Part shown: piece after piece, positions 9,049 to 16,713 of the stretch | Layout of the letters: each line of letters opens with the position of its first letter | Position numbering within the stretch: position 1 is the stretch's first letter | Assembly (NCBI GenBank): GCA_048359995.1 | Contig: DBGCPK010000011.1 | Span: forward strand, 1-62,389 | Origin: UBA3210 sp048359995 | GTDB lineage: Bacteria; Bacillota_I; Bacilli_A; RFN20; CAG-449 | Direction of reading: 5' to 3' | DNA length: 62,389 nt | Translations under genes and position numbers: made by a program | The notes under the pieces: generated by a model | Databases searched by the model: none | What the model saw: the letters and a program-made list of their open reading frames with translations, nothing else | What the model was told of the DNA's origin: nothing

Positions 9049-9221
9049 AGTTGAAAAAAGTTTGGGCGATGTTGAAAGAAGAGGAAAAGTTAGGGATTTT
9101 TGAGTCGGATCGGTTCTCGATTGAGATCGACGAGAAAAGAAGAATAAATCTGTTTCGACGCGGAATCGGATTTGAAGACGTTTTTGAGAACGCGCAAGGA
9201 GGAAAATATGAGAATAGATAG
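9045..9221 (+). CDS. 58-residue small ORF between regulator and repeat protein
   Basis: The ORF is preceded by GAAGGAGGAG and starts in an ATGA overlap with the XRE gene. Its end overlaps the next gene start (ATG at 9208) by 14 nt, and the next gene's own ribosome-binding site (AAGGAGG) lies within it. The peptide starts MKLKKVWAMLKEEEKLGIF and is acidic-basic mixed, without a signal peptide. Tight coupling on both sides is the main support for translation; function is unknown. Confidence 0.6.
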   Translation: MKLKKVWAMLKEEEKLGIFESDRFSIEIDEKRRINLFRRGIGFEDVFENAQGGKYENR

Positions 9222-9795
9222 TAAGATTTTACCTTTTTTGGGAGAAGAAGAACTGAAACTTCTCGCAGAAAAAATCCTTTCTTCCGAAGAAGGAAGATTT
9301 AACGGCATAACGATTGAAATGCTGCTGCCGTTTTTGGATGAAAATGACATCGACGATTTGTTCGATCAAGTTCGGGAAGACGGAAAAACTTTGACGCTTT
9401 TTCTCCCCTTTGTCAGCGAAAAGAAACTGAACGAATCCCTCGATCGACTCATCGAAACGGGCAGAAAAAAAGAGATTCTTTCTATGCTTCCTTTTCTCGA
9501 CGAAGAAGGAGTCCGAAAGATCGCTCGGGCGGCGGAAAACGGAGATATCGATCTGTTTTTCTTCGAATTGCTGCCATTTATGGATGAAGAAGATATCGAT
9601 CGACTATGCCTTTCGGCGATCAAGAAAAAAGAGAATTACTCGGAAATCGTTCCGTATGCTTCCGATCGGTTGTTGCATCAAATCGTCAGCGAGTATATTT
9701 CCGGAGAACTCGACATCGACATGGACAAATTTTATCCGTATCTCGACGATGAAGATATCCGACGAATTTTCCGTCATTTTCTCGAAAAAAAATGA
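9208..9795 (+). CDS. Seven-repeat 'LPFL' protein
   Basis: A 195-residue acidic protein made almost wholly of seven imperfect repeats of about 23-33 residues, each opening with [L/Y]-P-[F/Y]-[L/M/V] and then an acidic helix, for example LPFLDENDIDDLF, LPFLDEEGVRKIA, LPFMDEEDIDRLC and YPYLDDEDIRRIF. The pattern suggests paired helices stacking as a solenoid for protein binding. There is no signal peptide or membrane segment, so it should be cytosolic. It is the last gene of an operon with an XRE regulator. AAGGAGG supports the ATG at 9208. No characterised family is recalled with confidence. Confidence 0.75.
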   Translation: MRIDSKILPFLGEEELKLLAEKILSSEEGRFNGITIEMLLPFLDENDIDDLFDQVREDGKTLTLFLPFVSEKKLNESLDRLIETGRKKEILSMLPFLDEEGVRKIARAAENGDIDLFFFELLPFMDEEDIDRLCLSAIKKKENYSEIVPYASDRLLHQIVSEYISGELDIDMDKFYPYLDDEDIRRIFRHFLEKK

Positions 9796-9801
9796 AAGAA
9801 G

Positions 9802-9827
9802 AAAGTATGGTGCGCCATACTTTTTTA
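9802..9827 (+). terminator. Terminator of the XRE/LPFL operon
   Basis: A 9-bp perfect stem (AAAGTATGG / CCATACTTT) with a TGCG loop and a run of T follows the stop by a few bases. Confidence 0.8.
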
Positions 9828-10077
9828 TTTGCCGAAACTTATTTATGGATATCGAAGAAAGCGACGATATCCTCGGTTATGCCGAAATTGTGGAGTTATC
9901 GATATTTGTCGGTTCGCTTACGAATTCAAAGAAATTGTCTGATAACTTTTAAGAGTGTTAAGCAAATGTCTATCGATAGCAAAGGACGATTTTCGTTATG
10001 ACTGATCATCGAAGCCTTAACCTTAGGTTAAAATGAGCCTGCTTTTTTCATTTCTGTATCAAAATTGTATAAAGGCA
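9828..10077. other. Gene-free stretch before the tRNA
   Basis: About 250 bases with no start and ribosome-binding-site combination that I believe. The only notable element is a 15-bp palindrome (TTAACCTTAGGTTAA, 10017-10031). It could be an operator or a chance repeat. Confidence 0.6.
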
Positions 10078-10102
10078 TAAAAAAACGTGGATAAATCCAC
10101 GT
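10078..10102 (-). terminator. Terminator downstream of tRNA-Thr
   Basis: Read on the minus strand, ACGTGGAT and ATCCACGT form an 8-bp stem with a 2-nt spacer followed by seven T. It sits 12 nt past the tRNA 3' end. Confidence 0.75.
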
Positions 10103-10113
10103 ATTCTGTCAAC

Positions 10114-10189
10114 TGGTGCCGACTAGAGGAATCGAACCCCCGACCCACTGATTACGATTCAGTTGCTCTACCAGCTGAGCTAAGTCGGC
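10114..10189 (-). tRNA. tRNA-Thr (anticodon CGT)
   Basis: A 76-nt cloverleaf with CCA encoded. The acceptor stem GCCGACT/AGTCGGC pairs perfectly over 7 bp. The D arm reads GCTC...GAGC and the T loop TTCGATT is standard. The anticodon stem ACTGA/TCAGT encloses a 7-nt loop ATCGTAA, so the anticodon is CGT at 10154-10156, reading the ACG threonine codon. A TATAAT-like hexamer lies upstream at 10199-10204 on the same strand. The T stem includes two G-U pairs. Confidence 0.95.
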
Positions 10190-10232
10190 TTACCGCCTAT
10201 TATAGTATATTTTTTTCAAATTAGAAATAATT

Positions 10233-11498
10233 TTATGAATTATTTTTAACTTCGAAGTATTCGTCGATCAAAAGGTAGAGTTGGGGAAAGTAGGTTGTGA
10301 TCGTCCAAATCGAAATTCCTTTGAGATTTTCGTCCAGCACCAAATTGAATTTGGCATTGACGGAACAGGCGTCTTCAAAGTGAACGACGTGCATTTTGCC
10401 GTCTTTTTTATAATGAAAATACGGCGTTCGGCTGGTCGTGTCGAAAAGGATTTCGGAATGATATTTTTTCGCCAAGGCGATGGCATCCACGTTGGAGAGA
10501 CTTTCCGCCTTGGTTCCTTTCTGATAAGGAAGCGTCCAGTCGTAACCGTAATTCGGAATGCCCATGATGATCTTTTCGACGTCGATCTTGCTTTTCGCGT
10601 AGCGGATGACATTTTTTACTTGATTCAACGGTGCGACCGGCATCGGTTCTCCGTAGGTATATCCCCATTCGTATGTCATCAAAATCACATAATCGGCGAT
10701 CTTCCCGATCGCATAGTAATCGTGCGCGGTGTAAAGACGACCTGTCTGCTGATCGCTGATCTTCGGCGCCAGAGCGACGAAAAGAGGAACGTCGATTCCC
10801 GATTTGACGCGGGAAAGAAAATCGGAGTAATTCTTTTTATCCTCCTCGTCTACGTATTCGAAATCGATGCAAAGCGCTTTGTATCCCTTATTTCGGATCG
10901 TGTTGTTGATTTCGCCGATCAAAGTATCTTGAACGGAAGGGGTCCGAAGAATGCGGCTGGACAAATCGGTGGAAAATCCGCCGGTCTCCTTGACGTTGGC
11001 GACGACGAGCATCGGCTCGGTGTCGTAGTCTTTCGCTTTCTCAATGATGCGGGAATCCTCCAACGCGATTAGATTTCCGTTAGTCCCGATTCGGTAAGCA
11101 AAAGGGGAAACGTAGCTGAGCGAGGGGAGTTCCTTGTTCAGAGTCTGATTGGTGATTCCCTGATAGCAGAATCCGTTGACGATAATCGGTTTTTTGTCGG
11201 AATTGTCGTAATTCAGAACGAGTTTTGTCCCGATTTTCAAGCGGCGGGGGTCGGAAACGGAATTATCTTTCATCAATTGCTCGCTCGGTATCGAAAATTT
11301 TTCGGCGATCTTGTCGATCGTGTCTCCCGCCTTAACGGTGTAAACCCGAGTCTCGGGTCGGATGATCAAACACTCTCCGACGACCAACGGATAGGGTTCT
11401 TCGAGATTATTGTCGGCGATAATGCGATTGATCGGTACGTTGTACTGTCGGCTCAGCCGTGAGACCGTATCGCCTTTCTTTACAAAATGGAAAAACAT
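10233..11498 (-). CDS. LysM - glycoside hydrolase family 18 protein (YaaH-like)
   Basis: A 421-residue peptidoglycan-directed protein. Two LysM domains come first (about residues 1-45 and 47-92, with VKKGDTVSRLSRQYNVP and VKAGDTIDKIAEKFSIP), then a GH18 barrel whose catalytic motif reads CIDFEYVDEED. Spore-germination hydrolases such as YaaH share this layout and lack a classical signal peptide, as here. The likely action is cleavage of N-acetylglucosaminyl bonds in cell wall or cortex. I start at the ATG giving MFFHFVKKGDTV, because GAGGTG lies 9 nt before it; the upstream GTG falls inside that site. Whether this organism sporulates is not shown. Confidence 0.88.
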   Translation of the reverse strand: MFFHFVKKGDTVSRLSRQYNVPINRIIADNNLEEPYPLVVGECLIIRPETRVYTVKAGDTIDKIAEKFSIPSEQLMKDNSVSDPRRLKIGTKLVLNYDNSDKKPIIVNGFCYQGITNQTLNKELPSLSYVSPFAYRIGTNGNLIALEDSRIIEKAKDYDTEPMLVVANVKETGGFSTDLSSRILRTPSVQDTLIGEINNTIRNKGYKALCIDFEYVDEEDKKNYSDFLSRVKSGIDVPLFVALAPKISDQQTGRLYTAHDYYAIGKIADYVILMTYEWGYTYGEPMPVAPLNQVKNVIRYAKSKIDVEKIIMGIPNYGYDWTLPYQKGTKAESLSNVDAIALAKKYHSEILFDTTSRTPYFHYKKDGKMHVVHFEDACSVNAKFNLVLDENLKGISIWTITTYFPQLYLLIDEYFEVKNNS

Positions 11499-11585
11499 AT
11501 ATTTTTTCACCTCAATTCAATATATTCAACAAAATCCCAAACTTGACCGATGCGAATAGAATTGAATAAAAAAGAAATCATAGAA

Positions 11586-11612
11586 ATAGCACTCAAATGT
11601 TGACAGTGCTAA
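11586..11612. promoter_or_regulatory. CIRCE operator 1 (HrcA site) upstream of clpB
   Basis: The inverted repeat ATAGCACTC, 9 nt, CAGTGCTAA has one mismatch per arm against the CIRCE consensus TTAGCACTC-N9-GAGTGCTAA. It covers the -35 hexamer of the clpB promoter, so HrcA bound here should block RNA polymerase. Confidence 0.85.
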
Positions 11613-11627
11613 GAAAAGTGATATACT
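11600..11627 (+). promoter_or_regulatory. SigA promoter of clpB
   Basis: TTGACA (11600-11605) and TATACT (11622-11627) are separated by 16 nt. The promoter lies between and overlapping two CIRCE operators. Confidence 0.85.
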
Positions 11628-11631
11628 AATT

Positions 11632-11658
11632 TTAGCACTTGAATAAACGGAGTGCTAA
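11632..11658. promoter_or_regulatory. CIRCE operator 2 (HrcA site) upstream of clpB
   Basis: TTAGCACTT, 9 nt, GAGTGCTAA matches CIRCE with one mismatch in the left arm. It sits just past the -10 box, at the expected transcription start and before the AAGGAGGGTGA ribosome-binding site. Confidence 0.92.
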
Positions 11659-11675
11659 AAAGGAGGGTGAAGTAT

Positions 11676-14237
11676 ATGGAAAATCAATTTACCGAGAAAG
11701 TGTTGGGCGTGCTGTCATCAGCACAGGAAAAGGCCAAAGAAAATTTCTCCTGCGAAATCGACGTGCCGCATTTGATCGCAGCCATGCTTTCGGATTCCGA
11801 TTCGATGCTGAAAAACGTATTGAGGAAAATCGACGCGGACGTACGGCTGTTCACCGAAACCGTCGAAGGATTCATTCGTTCCAAAGCGAAAAGTCAAAGC
11901 ATCGATAATATGTACCTGTCAAACGATTTGAATCAAATGCTCAGCAATGCCGATCGTTATAAAAAAGCCTATTCGGACAGCTTTATCAGCGTAGAGCATT
12001 TGATTTTGGCTATTTTCGATACCCGTCATTCGATTTTGAATAAATTGTCGGCGATCCGCAATTTTGAAAAAAGCAAGGTGAAAAAAGCCATTGACGAGAT
12101 TCGCGGAGGAAACAAGGTGATCGATCAGAACCCGGAGGAAAAATACGAAACGTTGAAAAAATACGGGCGCGATTTGACCAAAGACGTCGCGGAAGGAAAG
12201 ATCGATCCGGTCATCGGGAGAGACGATGAAATCCGTCGCGTGATTCAGATTCTCTCGCGCAAGAGCAAGAACAATCCGGTACTGATCGGGGAACCCGGCG
12301 TGGGAAAGACGGCGATCGTCGAAGGATTGGCTTGGCGGATTTTCAAAAAGGACGTGCCGTTTTCCTTGAAAGACAAGACGATTTTCGAACTGGATCTCGG
12401 TTCTTTGATCGCGGGTGCGAAATATCGGGGAGAATTCGAGGAGAGATTGAAAGCGACGCTGAACGAAATCAAGAAGTCGGAAGGGAGAATTATCCTGTTC
12501 ATCGACGAGATTCACACGTTGATCGGCGCGGGTAAAACCGACGGCGCGATGGACGCGGCGAATCTTCTCAAACCGATGCTGGCGCGCGGCGATCTTCATT
12601 GTATCGGCGCGACGACGTTGGACGAATACCGGAAATATATCGAAAAAGATCCTGCTTTCGAACGGCGGATGCAGAAAGTGCCGGTCGGAGAACCGACGGT
12701 CAAAGATACGATTTCGATTCTGCGCGGATTGAAGGAGCGGTATGAAAACCATCACGGCGTACAGATTCTCGATTCTGCCTTGGTCTCTGCCGCGGTTCTT
12801 TCCGACCGATACATTTCCGATCGGTTTCTTCCGGATAAGGCCATCGATCTGGTGGACGAAGCCTGCGCGGCGGTTCGTATGCAGATCGATTCTCTTCCGG
12901 TGGAACTGGACGAGATCAACCACAAGATCGCGCAGTTGGAAATCGAAAGGATTTCTTTGAGCAAAGAAGACTCGGAAGTGAGCCGAAAACGCTTGGAAAA
13001 ATTGGATAAAGAGATGTCGGATTTAAAGGAAGAGCAAGGCAAATTCACGGCGAAATGGCAGAGGGAAAAAGAAGAACTGACCAAAGCCAAAACCGCGAAG
13101 GGCGATTTGGAGAAAGCGCGGTTGGATTTGGAAAAAGCGATGAATCAAGCGAATTACGAAGAAGCAAGTCGTTTGAAATTCTCGGTCATTCCGGAATTGG
13201 AGAAAAGGATTGCGAAAAACAGCGCGGCCGGCTCCGACGAAGAGAAGATGCTGGACGAAGTCGTCAAAGAAGAGGATATCGCCGGAGTGATTTCCAAATG
13301 GACGGGTATTCCGTTGAGCAAACTGAAACAAAGCGAATCGGCAAAACTTCTGTCCTTGAAAGAGAATTTGGCCAAAAGAGTAATCGGTCAGGACGAAGCG
13401 CTGGACAAGGTTTGCGACGCGATTCTCCGTTCTCGCGCGGGCATCAACGATGAGAACAGACCGATCGGCAGTTTTCTGTTTTTAGGTCCGACCGGAGTGG
13501 GAAAAACCGAAGTGGCGAAATCCCTCGCGGTGCATCTTTTCGATTCCGAAAATCAGATGATTCGAATCGATATGTCGGAATATATGGAAAAGTTTTCGGT
13601 TTCCAGACTTTTGGGCGCGCCTCCGGGATACGTCGGCTACGAAGAGGGCGGTCAGTTGACCGAAGCGGTGAGGAGAAAACCGTATTCGATCGTTCTGCTC
13701 GACGAAATCGAGAAAGCACATCCGGATGTCTTCAACGTACTTCTTCAAGTGTTGGACGACGGACGTTTGACCGACTCGCAGGGGAGAATCGTCGATTTCA
13801 AGAATACCATTATCATCATGACGAGCAATCTGGGAAGCCAATACCTCTTGGAGGAAAATGACGAAGCGGCGAGAAAAAAAGTTGCCTACGAACTCCGTCA
13901 GCATTTTAAACCGGAATTTTTGAACCGAATCGACGATATCGTCTATTTCAATTCGTTGAACGAAGAGGTCATCGGAAAGATCGTGAAAAAATTCATGAGC
14001 GAACTGGACGAGCGCCTGCAACGGCAGGAAATCCGCGTCTCTTTGGACGAATCTTCGATGAAAGTCATCGTCGAACAGGGATTCGACCGCGTCTACGGGG
14101 CAAGACCTTTGAAGAGGTATATTCAGAAAGAGATCGAAACGCCTTTGGCTCACGACATCATAGCCGGAAGATTAGGACCGAAGTCGAACGTCGTCGTCTC
14201 CTATGAGGACGGTCATTTCATTTTCACCAAAGCGTAA
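11676..14237 (+). CDS. clpB: ATP-dependent chaperone ClpB
   Basis: An 853-residue AAA+ disaggregase that, with DnaK, rescues aggregated proteins in the cytosol. The order is: N-terminal Clp repeat domain (1-150), first AAA+ module with GEPGVGKTAI near 210 and FIDEIHTL near 275, a coiled-coil middle domain (about 405-520, longer than the linker of ClpC/ClpA), and a second AAA+ module with GPTGVGKTEV near 605 and LLDEIEKAHPDV near 680. No ClpP-binding loop is obvious. AAGGAGGGTGA supports the ATG. Two CIRCE sites predict HrcA-controlled heat-shock induction. Confidence 0.97.
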   Translation: MENQFTEKVLGVLSSAQEKAKENFSCEIDVPHLIAAMLSDSDSMLKNVLRKIDADVRLFTETVEGFIRSKAKSQSIDNMYLSNDLNQMLSNADRYKKAYSDSFISVEHLILAIFDTRHSILNKLSAIRNFEKSKVKKAIDEIRGGNKVIDQNPEEKYETLKKYGRDLTKDVAEGKIDPVIGRDDEIRRVIQILSRKSKNNPVLIGEPGVGKTAIVEGLAWRIFKKDVPFSLKDKTIFELDLGSLIAGAKYRGEFEERLKATLNEIKKSEGRIILFIDEIHTLIGAGKTDGAMDAANLLKPMLARGDLHCIGATTLDEYRKYIEKDPAFERRMQKVPVGEPTVKDTISILRGLKERYENHHGVQILDSALVSAAVLSDRYISDRFLPDKAIDLVDEACAAVRMQIDSLPVELDEINHKIAQLEIERISLSKEDSEVSRKRLEKLDKEMSDLKEEQGKFTAKWQREKEELTKAKTAKGDLEKARLDLEKAMNQANYEEASRLKFSVIPELEKRIAKNSAAGSDEEKMLDEVVKEEDIAGVISKWTGIPLSKLKQSESAKLLSLKENLAKRVIGQDEALDKVCDAILRSRAGINDENRPIGSFLFLGPTGVGKTEVAKSLAVHLFDSENQMIRIDMSEYMEKFSVSRLLGAPPGYVGYEEGGQLTEAVRRKPYSIVLLDEIEKAHPDVFNVLLQVLDDGRLTDSQGRIVDFKNTIIIMTSNLGSQYLLEENDEAARKKVAYELRQHFKPEFLNRIDDIVYFNSLNEEVIGKIVKKFMSELDERLQRQEIRVSLDESSMKVIVEQGFDRVYGARPLKRYIQKEIETPLAHDIIAGRLGPKSNVVVSYEDGHFIFTKA

Positions 14238-14241
14238 GGTT

Positions 14242-14282
14242 AAAGGTGAACGGGAAGTTATCTTCTTCGCTTCACCTTTTTT
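14242..14282 (+). terminator. Terminator after clpB
   Basis: The arms AAAGGTGAA and TTCACCTTT close a longer hairpin and are followed by a T run. Confidence 0.75.
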
Positions 14283-14334
14283 CTGTTTATCCGTTGAAAA
14301 ATATGGTAAGATGTAAAATAACGAGGTGTTGATT

Positions 14335-15162
14335 ATGCTCAAAATCGGATGCCACCTTTCTTCCGGAGGAGGTTATGTCAAAATGTATCGCCAAGCGTGC
14401 GAAATCGGCGGGAATACGTTTCAGTTCTTTACCCGAAATCCGCGCGGCGGAAAGGCCAAACCCCTGAACGAAGCGGATCTCGAAGAATTCGTCGGACTAT
14501 CGCGCGATTTTGCGCCGATTGTCGCCCATGCGCCGTATACGCTTAATTGCGCTTCTTCCGATCCGCGCGTCCGCGAATTCGCGCTTAAAGTGTTCAATGA
14601 AGATTTGGACGTACTAAACCGCCTTCCTTCCGTCTATTACAATTTTCATCCCGGCAGCCATGTCGGTCAGGGCGAAGCCGTCGGCATCGATCTGATCGCC
14701 GACTTGCTGAATCGAGTGATGACGCACGGGAGAAAGACGATGATTCTTTTGGAAACTATGGCAGGAAAAGGAAGCGAAATCGGCGCGACATTTTCCCAAC
14801 TCAGGGCGATCATCGATCGCGTGGAGATGCAGGAAAAGCTCGGCGTTTGTCTCGACACCTGTCACATTTTCGACGGAGGCTATCCGATAGACGAAGACCT
14901 CGACGGCGTCTTGTCGGAATTCGATCGGATCATCGGCCTCGATCGATTGAAAGTGATTCATCTCAACGACAGCAAGAATCCGCGGGGAAGCCACAAGGAT
15001 CGGCACGAAAAGATCGGTCGGGGATACATCGGTATCGAAACTTTTCGAAAAATCGTCAATCATCCGAAACTTCGGAATCTTCCCTTTCTTTTGGAAACGC
15101 CGAACGAACTCGACGGATACAGGGAAGAAATCGCTCTGTTAAAAGAAATGAGGGGAGAATAG
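14335..15162 (+). CDS. nfo: Deoxyribonuclease IV (AP endonuclease)
   Basis: A 275-residue TIM-barrel, three-metal endonuclease that cuts 5' of abasic sites in base-excision repair. Family stretches seen are KIGCHLSSGGG at the start, FQFFTRNPRGG, VAHAPYTLN, YNFHPGSHVG, LLETMAGKG, CLDTCHIFDGGY and VIHLNDSKNPRGSHKDRHEKIG, carrying the metal-binding His, Glu and Asp residues. GAGGTG precedes the ATG; the earlier in-frame GTG lies inside that site. It abuts rsmE directly (stop and start codons adjoin), forming an operon of nfo, rsmE, a hypothetical gene and mtaB. Confidence 0.96.
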   Translation: MLKIGCHLSSGGGYVKMYRQACEIGGNTFQFFTRNPRGGKAKPLNEADLEEFVGLSRDFAPIVAHAPYTLNCASSDPRVREFALKVFNEDLDVLNRLPSVYYNFHPGSHVGQGEAVGIDLIADLLNRVMTHGRKTMILLETMAGKGSEIGATFSQLRAIIDRVEMQEKLGVCLDTCHIFDGGYPIDEDLDGVLSEFDRIIGLDRLKVIHLNDSKNPRGSHKDRHEKIGRGYIGIETFRKIVNHPKLRNLPFLLETPNELDGYREEIALLKEMRGE

Positions 15163-15876
15163 ATGCAACGATACTTTGTCGAAAAGGCGAAAAACGGAAG
15201 CGTCGTCTTTTCCGAAGAGCAGGCACATCATATTGTCAAAGTGATGCGCATGAAGCCGGGCGATCCGATCGTCTGCATTTGCGACGAAACGCCGTATCTT
15301 TATCGCATAAAATCGGTGAATCCTCTCTCCGCGGAAGAAGAAGAAAAATTGAACGAAGATCGGGAACTCTCCGGAAAAGTTACTTTGCTGTATTGCCTTC
15401 CGAAAGGGGATAAACTCGATCTGGTTTTGCAAAAAGCGACGGAATTGGGCGTCGACGAAATCGTCTTGGTGCAGTCAAAGCGATGTGTGGCGAAGATCAA
15501 GAGAGAAGACGCGGAGAGAAAATCGAAGAGGTTCAAAAGCATCGTCAAAGAGGCCGCCGAACAATCGAGAAGACTTCGCATTCCCCGTGCGGAGGCGATC
15601 GTCGACTTCGAACAAATTGGAAAATATCGATCCGACATCAACCTGATCGCTTACGAAAATGAAACCGGTACAACCCTTCTGTCCGCGCTGAAGGGCCTGA
15701 AAAGCAATTCGTCCGTCGGCATTCTCATCGGACCGGAAGGCGGATTCTCTCCGGAAGAAGTCGCTTTCGCTCAAAGCCAAGGCTATCTCTCGGTATCGTT
15801 GGGAAAAAGAATTCTTCGGAGCGAGACGGCGACGTTCTACGCATTAAGCGTCATCGGTTGTCTGATGGAAAGGTGA
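15163..15876 (+). CDS. rsmE: 16S rRNA (uracil-1498-N3) methyltransferase RsmE
   Basis: A 237-residue SPOUT-fold methyltransferase that places N3-methyl on U1498 of 16S rRNA using S-adenosylmethionine. The N-terminal PUA-like part starts MQRYFVEKAK and includes HHIVKVMRMKPGD. The knot region has KATELGVDEIVLVQSKRCV, KEAAEQSRRLRIP, IGPEGGFSPEE and LGKRILRSETA, all hallmark RsmE segments. Length is typical. It follows nfo with no gap and precedes an unknown gene by 6 nt. Confidence 0.95.
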   Translation: MQRYFVEKAKNGSVVFSEEQAHHIVKVMRMKPGDPIVCICDETPYLYRIKSVNPLSAEEEEKLNEDRELSGKVTLLYCLPKGDKLDLVLQKATELGVDEIVLVQSKRCVAKIKREDAERKSKRFKSIVKEAAEQSRRLRIPRAEAIVDFEQIGKYRSDINLIAYENETGTTLLSALKGLKSNSSVGILIGPEGGFSPEEVAFAQSQGYLSVSLGKRILRSETATFYALSVIGCLMER

Positions 15877-15882
15877 AAAGTT

Positions 15883-16713
15883 ATGCTTTATTCGGTACTA
15901 AACAAAAGAAAAAAAGTCCGCCTTCACGATAGCGAAGAATATCGGTTTTACCTGAAAAACGCGCCGACTTTTTCCTCGGTATTGTCGTATTACCGTTTTT
16001 CTTTAAACGAAACGAATCCGTTCAGGGTCATTCAGGCGAATATCATTCTCAAAGCGATGCTCAACAAAGAACTGATCGAATCGAAGGTGAAACAGTATTC
16101 TTCGGAAGCGGTGGGGAACTCCGACGAATCCCGAGACGAGTCGATCAAAAAGAAAATCTGGGCGATTTTAGACGAAAACACCGCGCCGTATTTTCCGATG
16201 GAAAAATCGCGGATATACGTCCCGATCTTTTCTCGTTCTCTGAATCTCATCTACAACGAAGAGTGCAGCAAGATTCTCGAATACCCTTACAACGAACTGA
16301 TCGAAACACCGCAGACATCGTGCATCGACCTGTTCGACGCCTACCCTGTGGATCTATATAATTCTCCGTTCACTTCCCTCATTCTGATTCGGAAAGACAG
16401 GAGCTCCTCCGCCTTTTACCATTGTGATTTCGAGACGATTTACATCATCAACGATCAGGGAAGATTGGACGCGGAAATTCCGCTTTTCGATCGATATATC
16501 GGCGAGACGGATCAGCATCAGATTATTCAAAGGATCGAAAAAGTCGTCGAAAAGTTTTACGAAAATGACGAATTGGGATTCGTCAAAGCGTTGCACGACA
16601 ACGATTTCATTTCGAAAAAAACGTATCTTTATCTTCGACATAAAATGGCGAAAGATTACCTGAAAAAAGATCGGATCAGTAAGCAGGGAAAAGACAGCGA
16701 TGAAGTACTATAA
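15883..16713 (+). CDS. Hypothetical protein between rsmE and mtaB
   Basis: A 276-residue soluble protein without signal peptide, transmembrane segment or motif that I recognise. It is rich in aromatic and charged residues, begins MLYSVLNKRKKVRLHDSEEY and ends with a basic helix (RHKMAKDYLKKDRISKQGK). It starts 6 nt after rsmE and overlaps mtaB by 14 nt, so it is translated together with two RNA-modifying enzymes. That context hints at a role linked to translation or RNA modification, but nothing in the sequence proves it. Confidence 0.75.
   Translation: MLYSVLNKRKKVRLHDSEEYRFYLKNAPTFSSVLSYYRFSLNETNPFRVIQANIILKAMLNKELIESKVKQYSSEAVGNSDESRDESIKKKIWAILDENTAPYFPMEKSRIYVPIFSRSLNLIYNEECSKILEYPYNELIETPQTSCIDLFDAYPVDLYNSPFTSLILIRKDRSSSAFYHCDFETIYIINDQGRLDAEIPLFDRYIGETDQHQIIQRIEKVVEKFYENDELGFVKALHDNDFISKKTYLYLRHKMAKDYLKKDRISKQGKDSDEVL

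Noticed and set aside
9828..10077. Open frames of 69-122 codons after the LPFL gene
   Set aside because: They begin inside the repeat gene or after its terminator, lack ribosome-binding sites and show no family features.
11919..12923. 334-codon minus-strand open frame inside clpB
   Set aside because: It is entirely within the first AAA+ domain of clpB and has no domain signature or ribosome-binding site.
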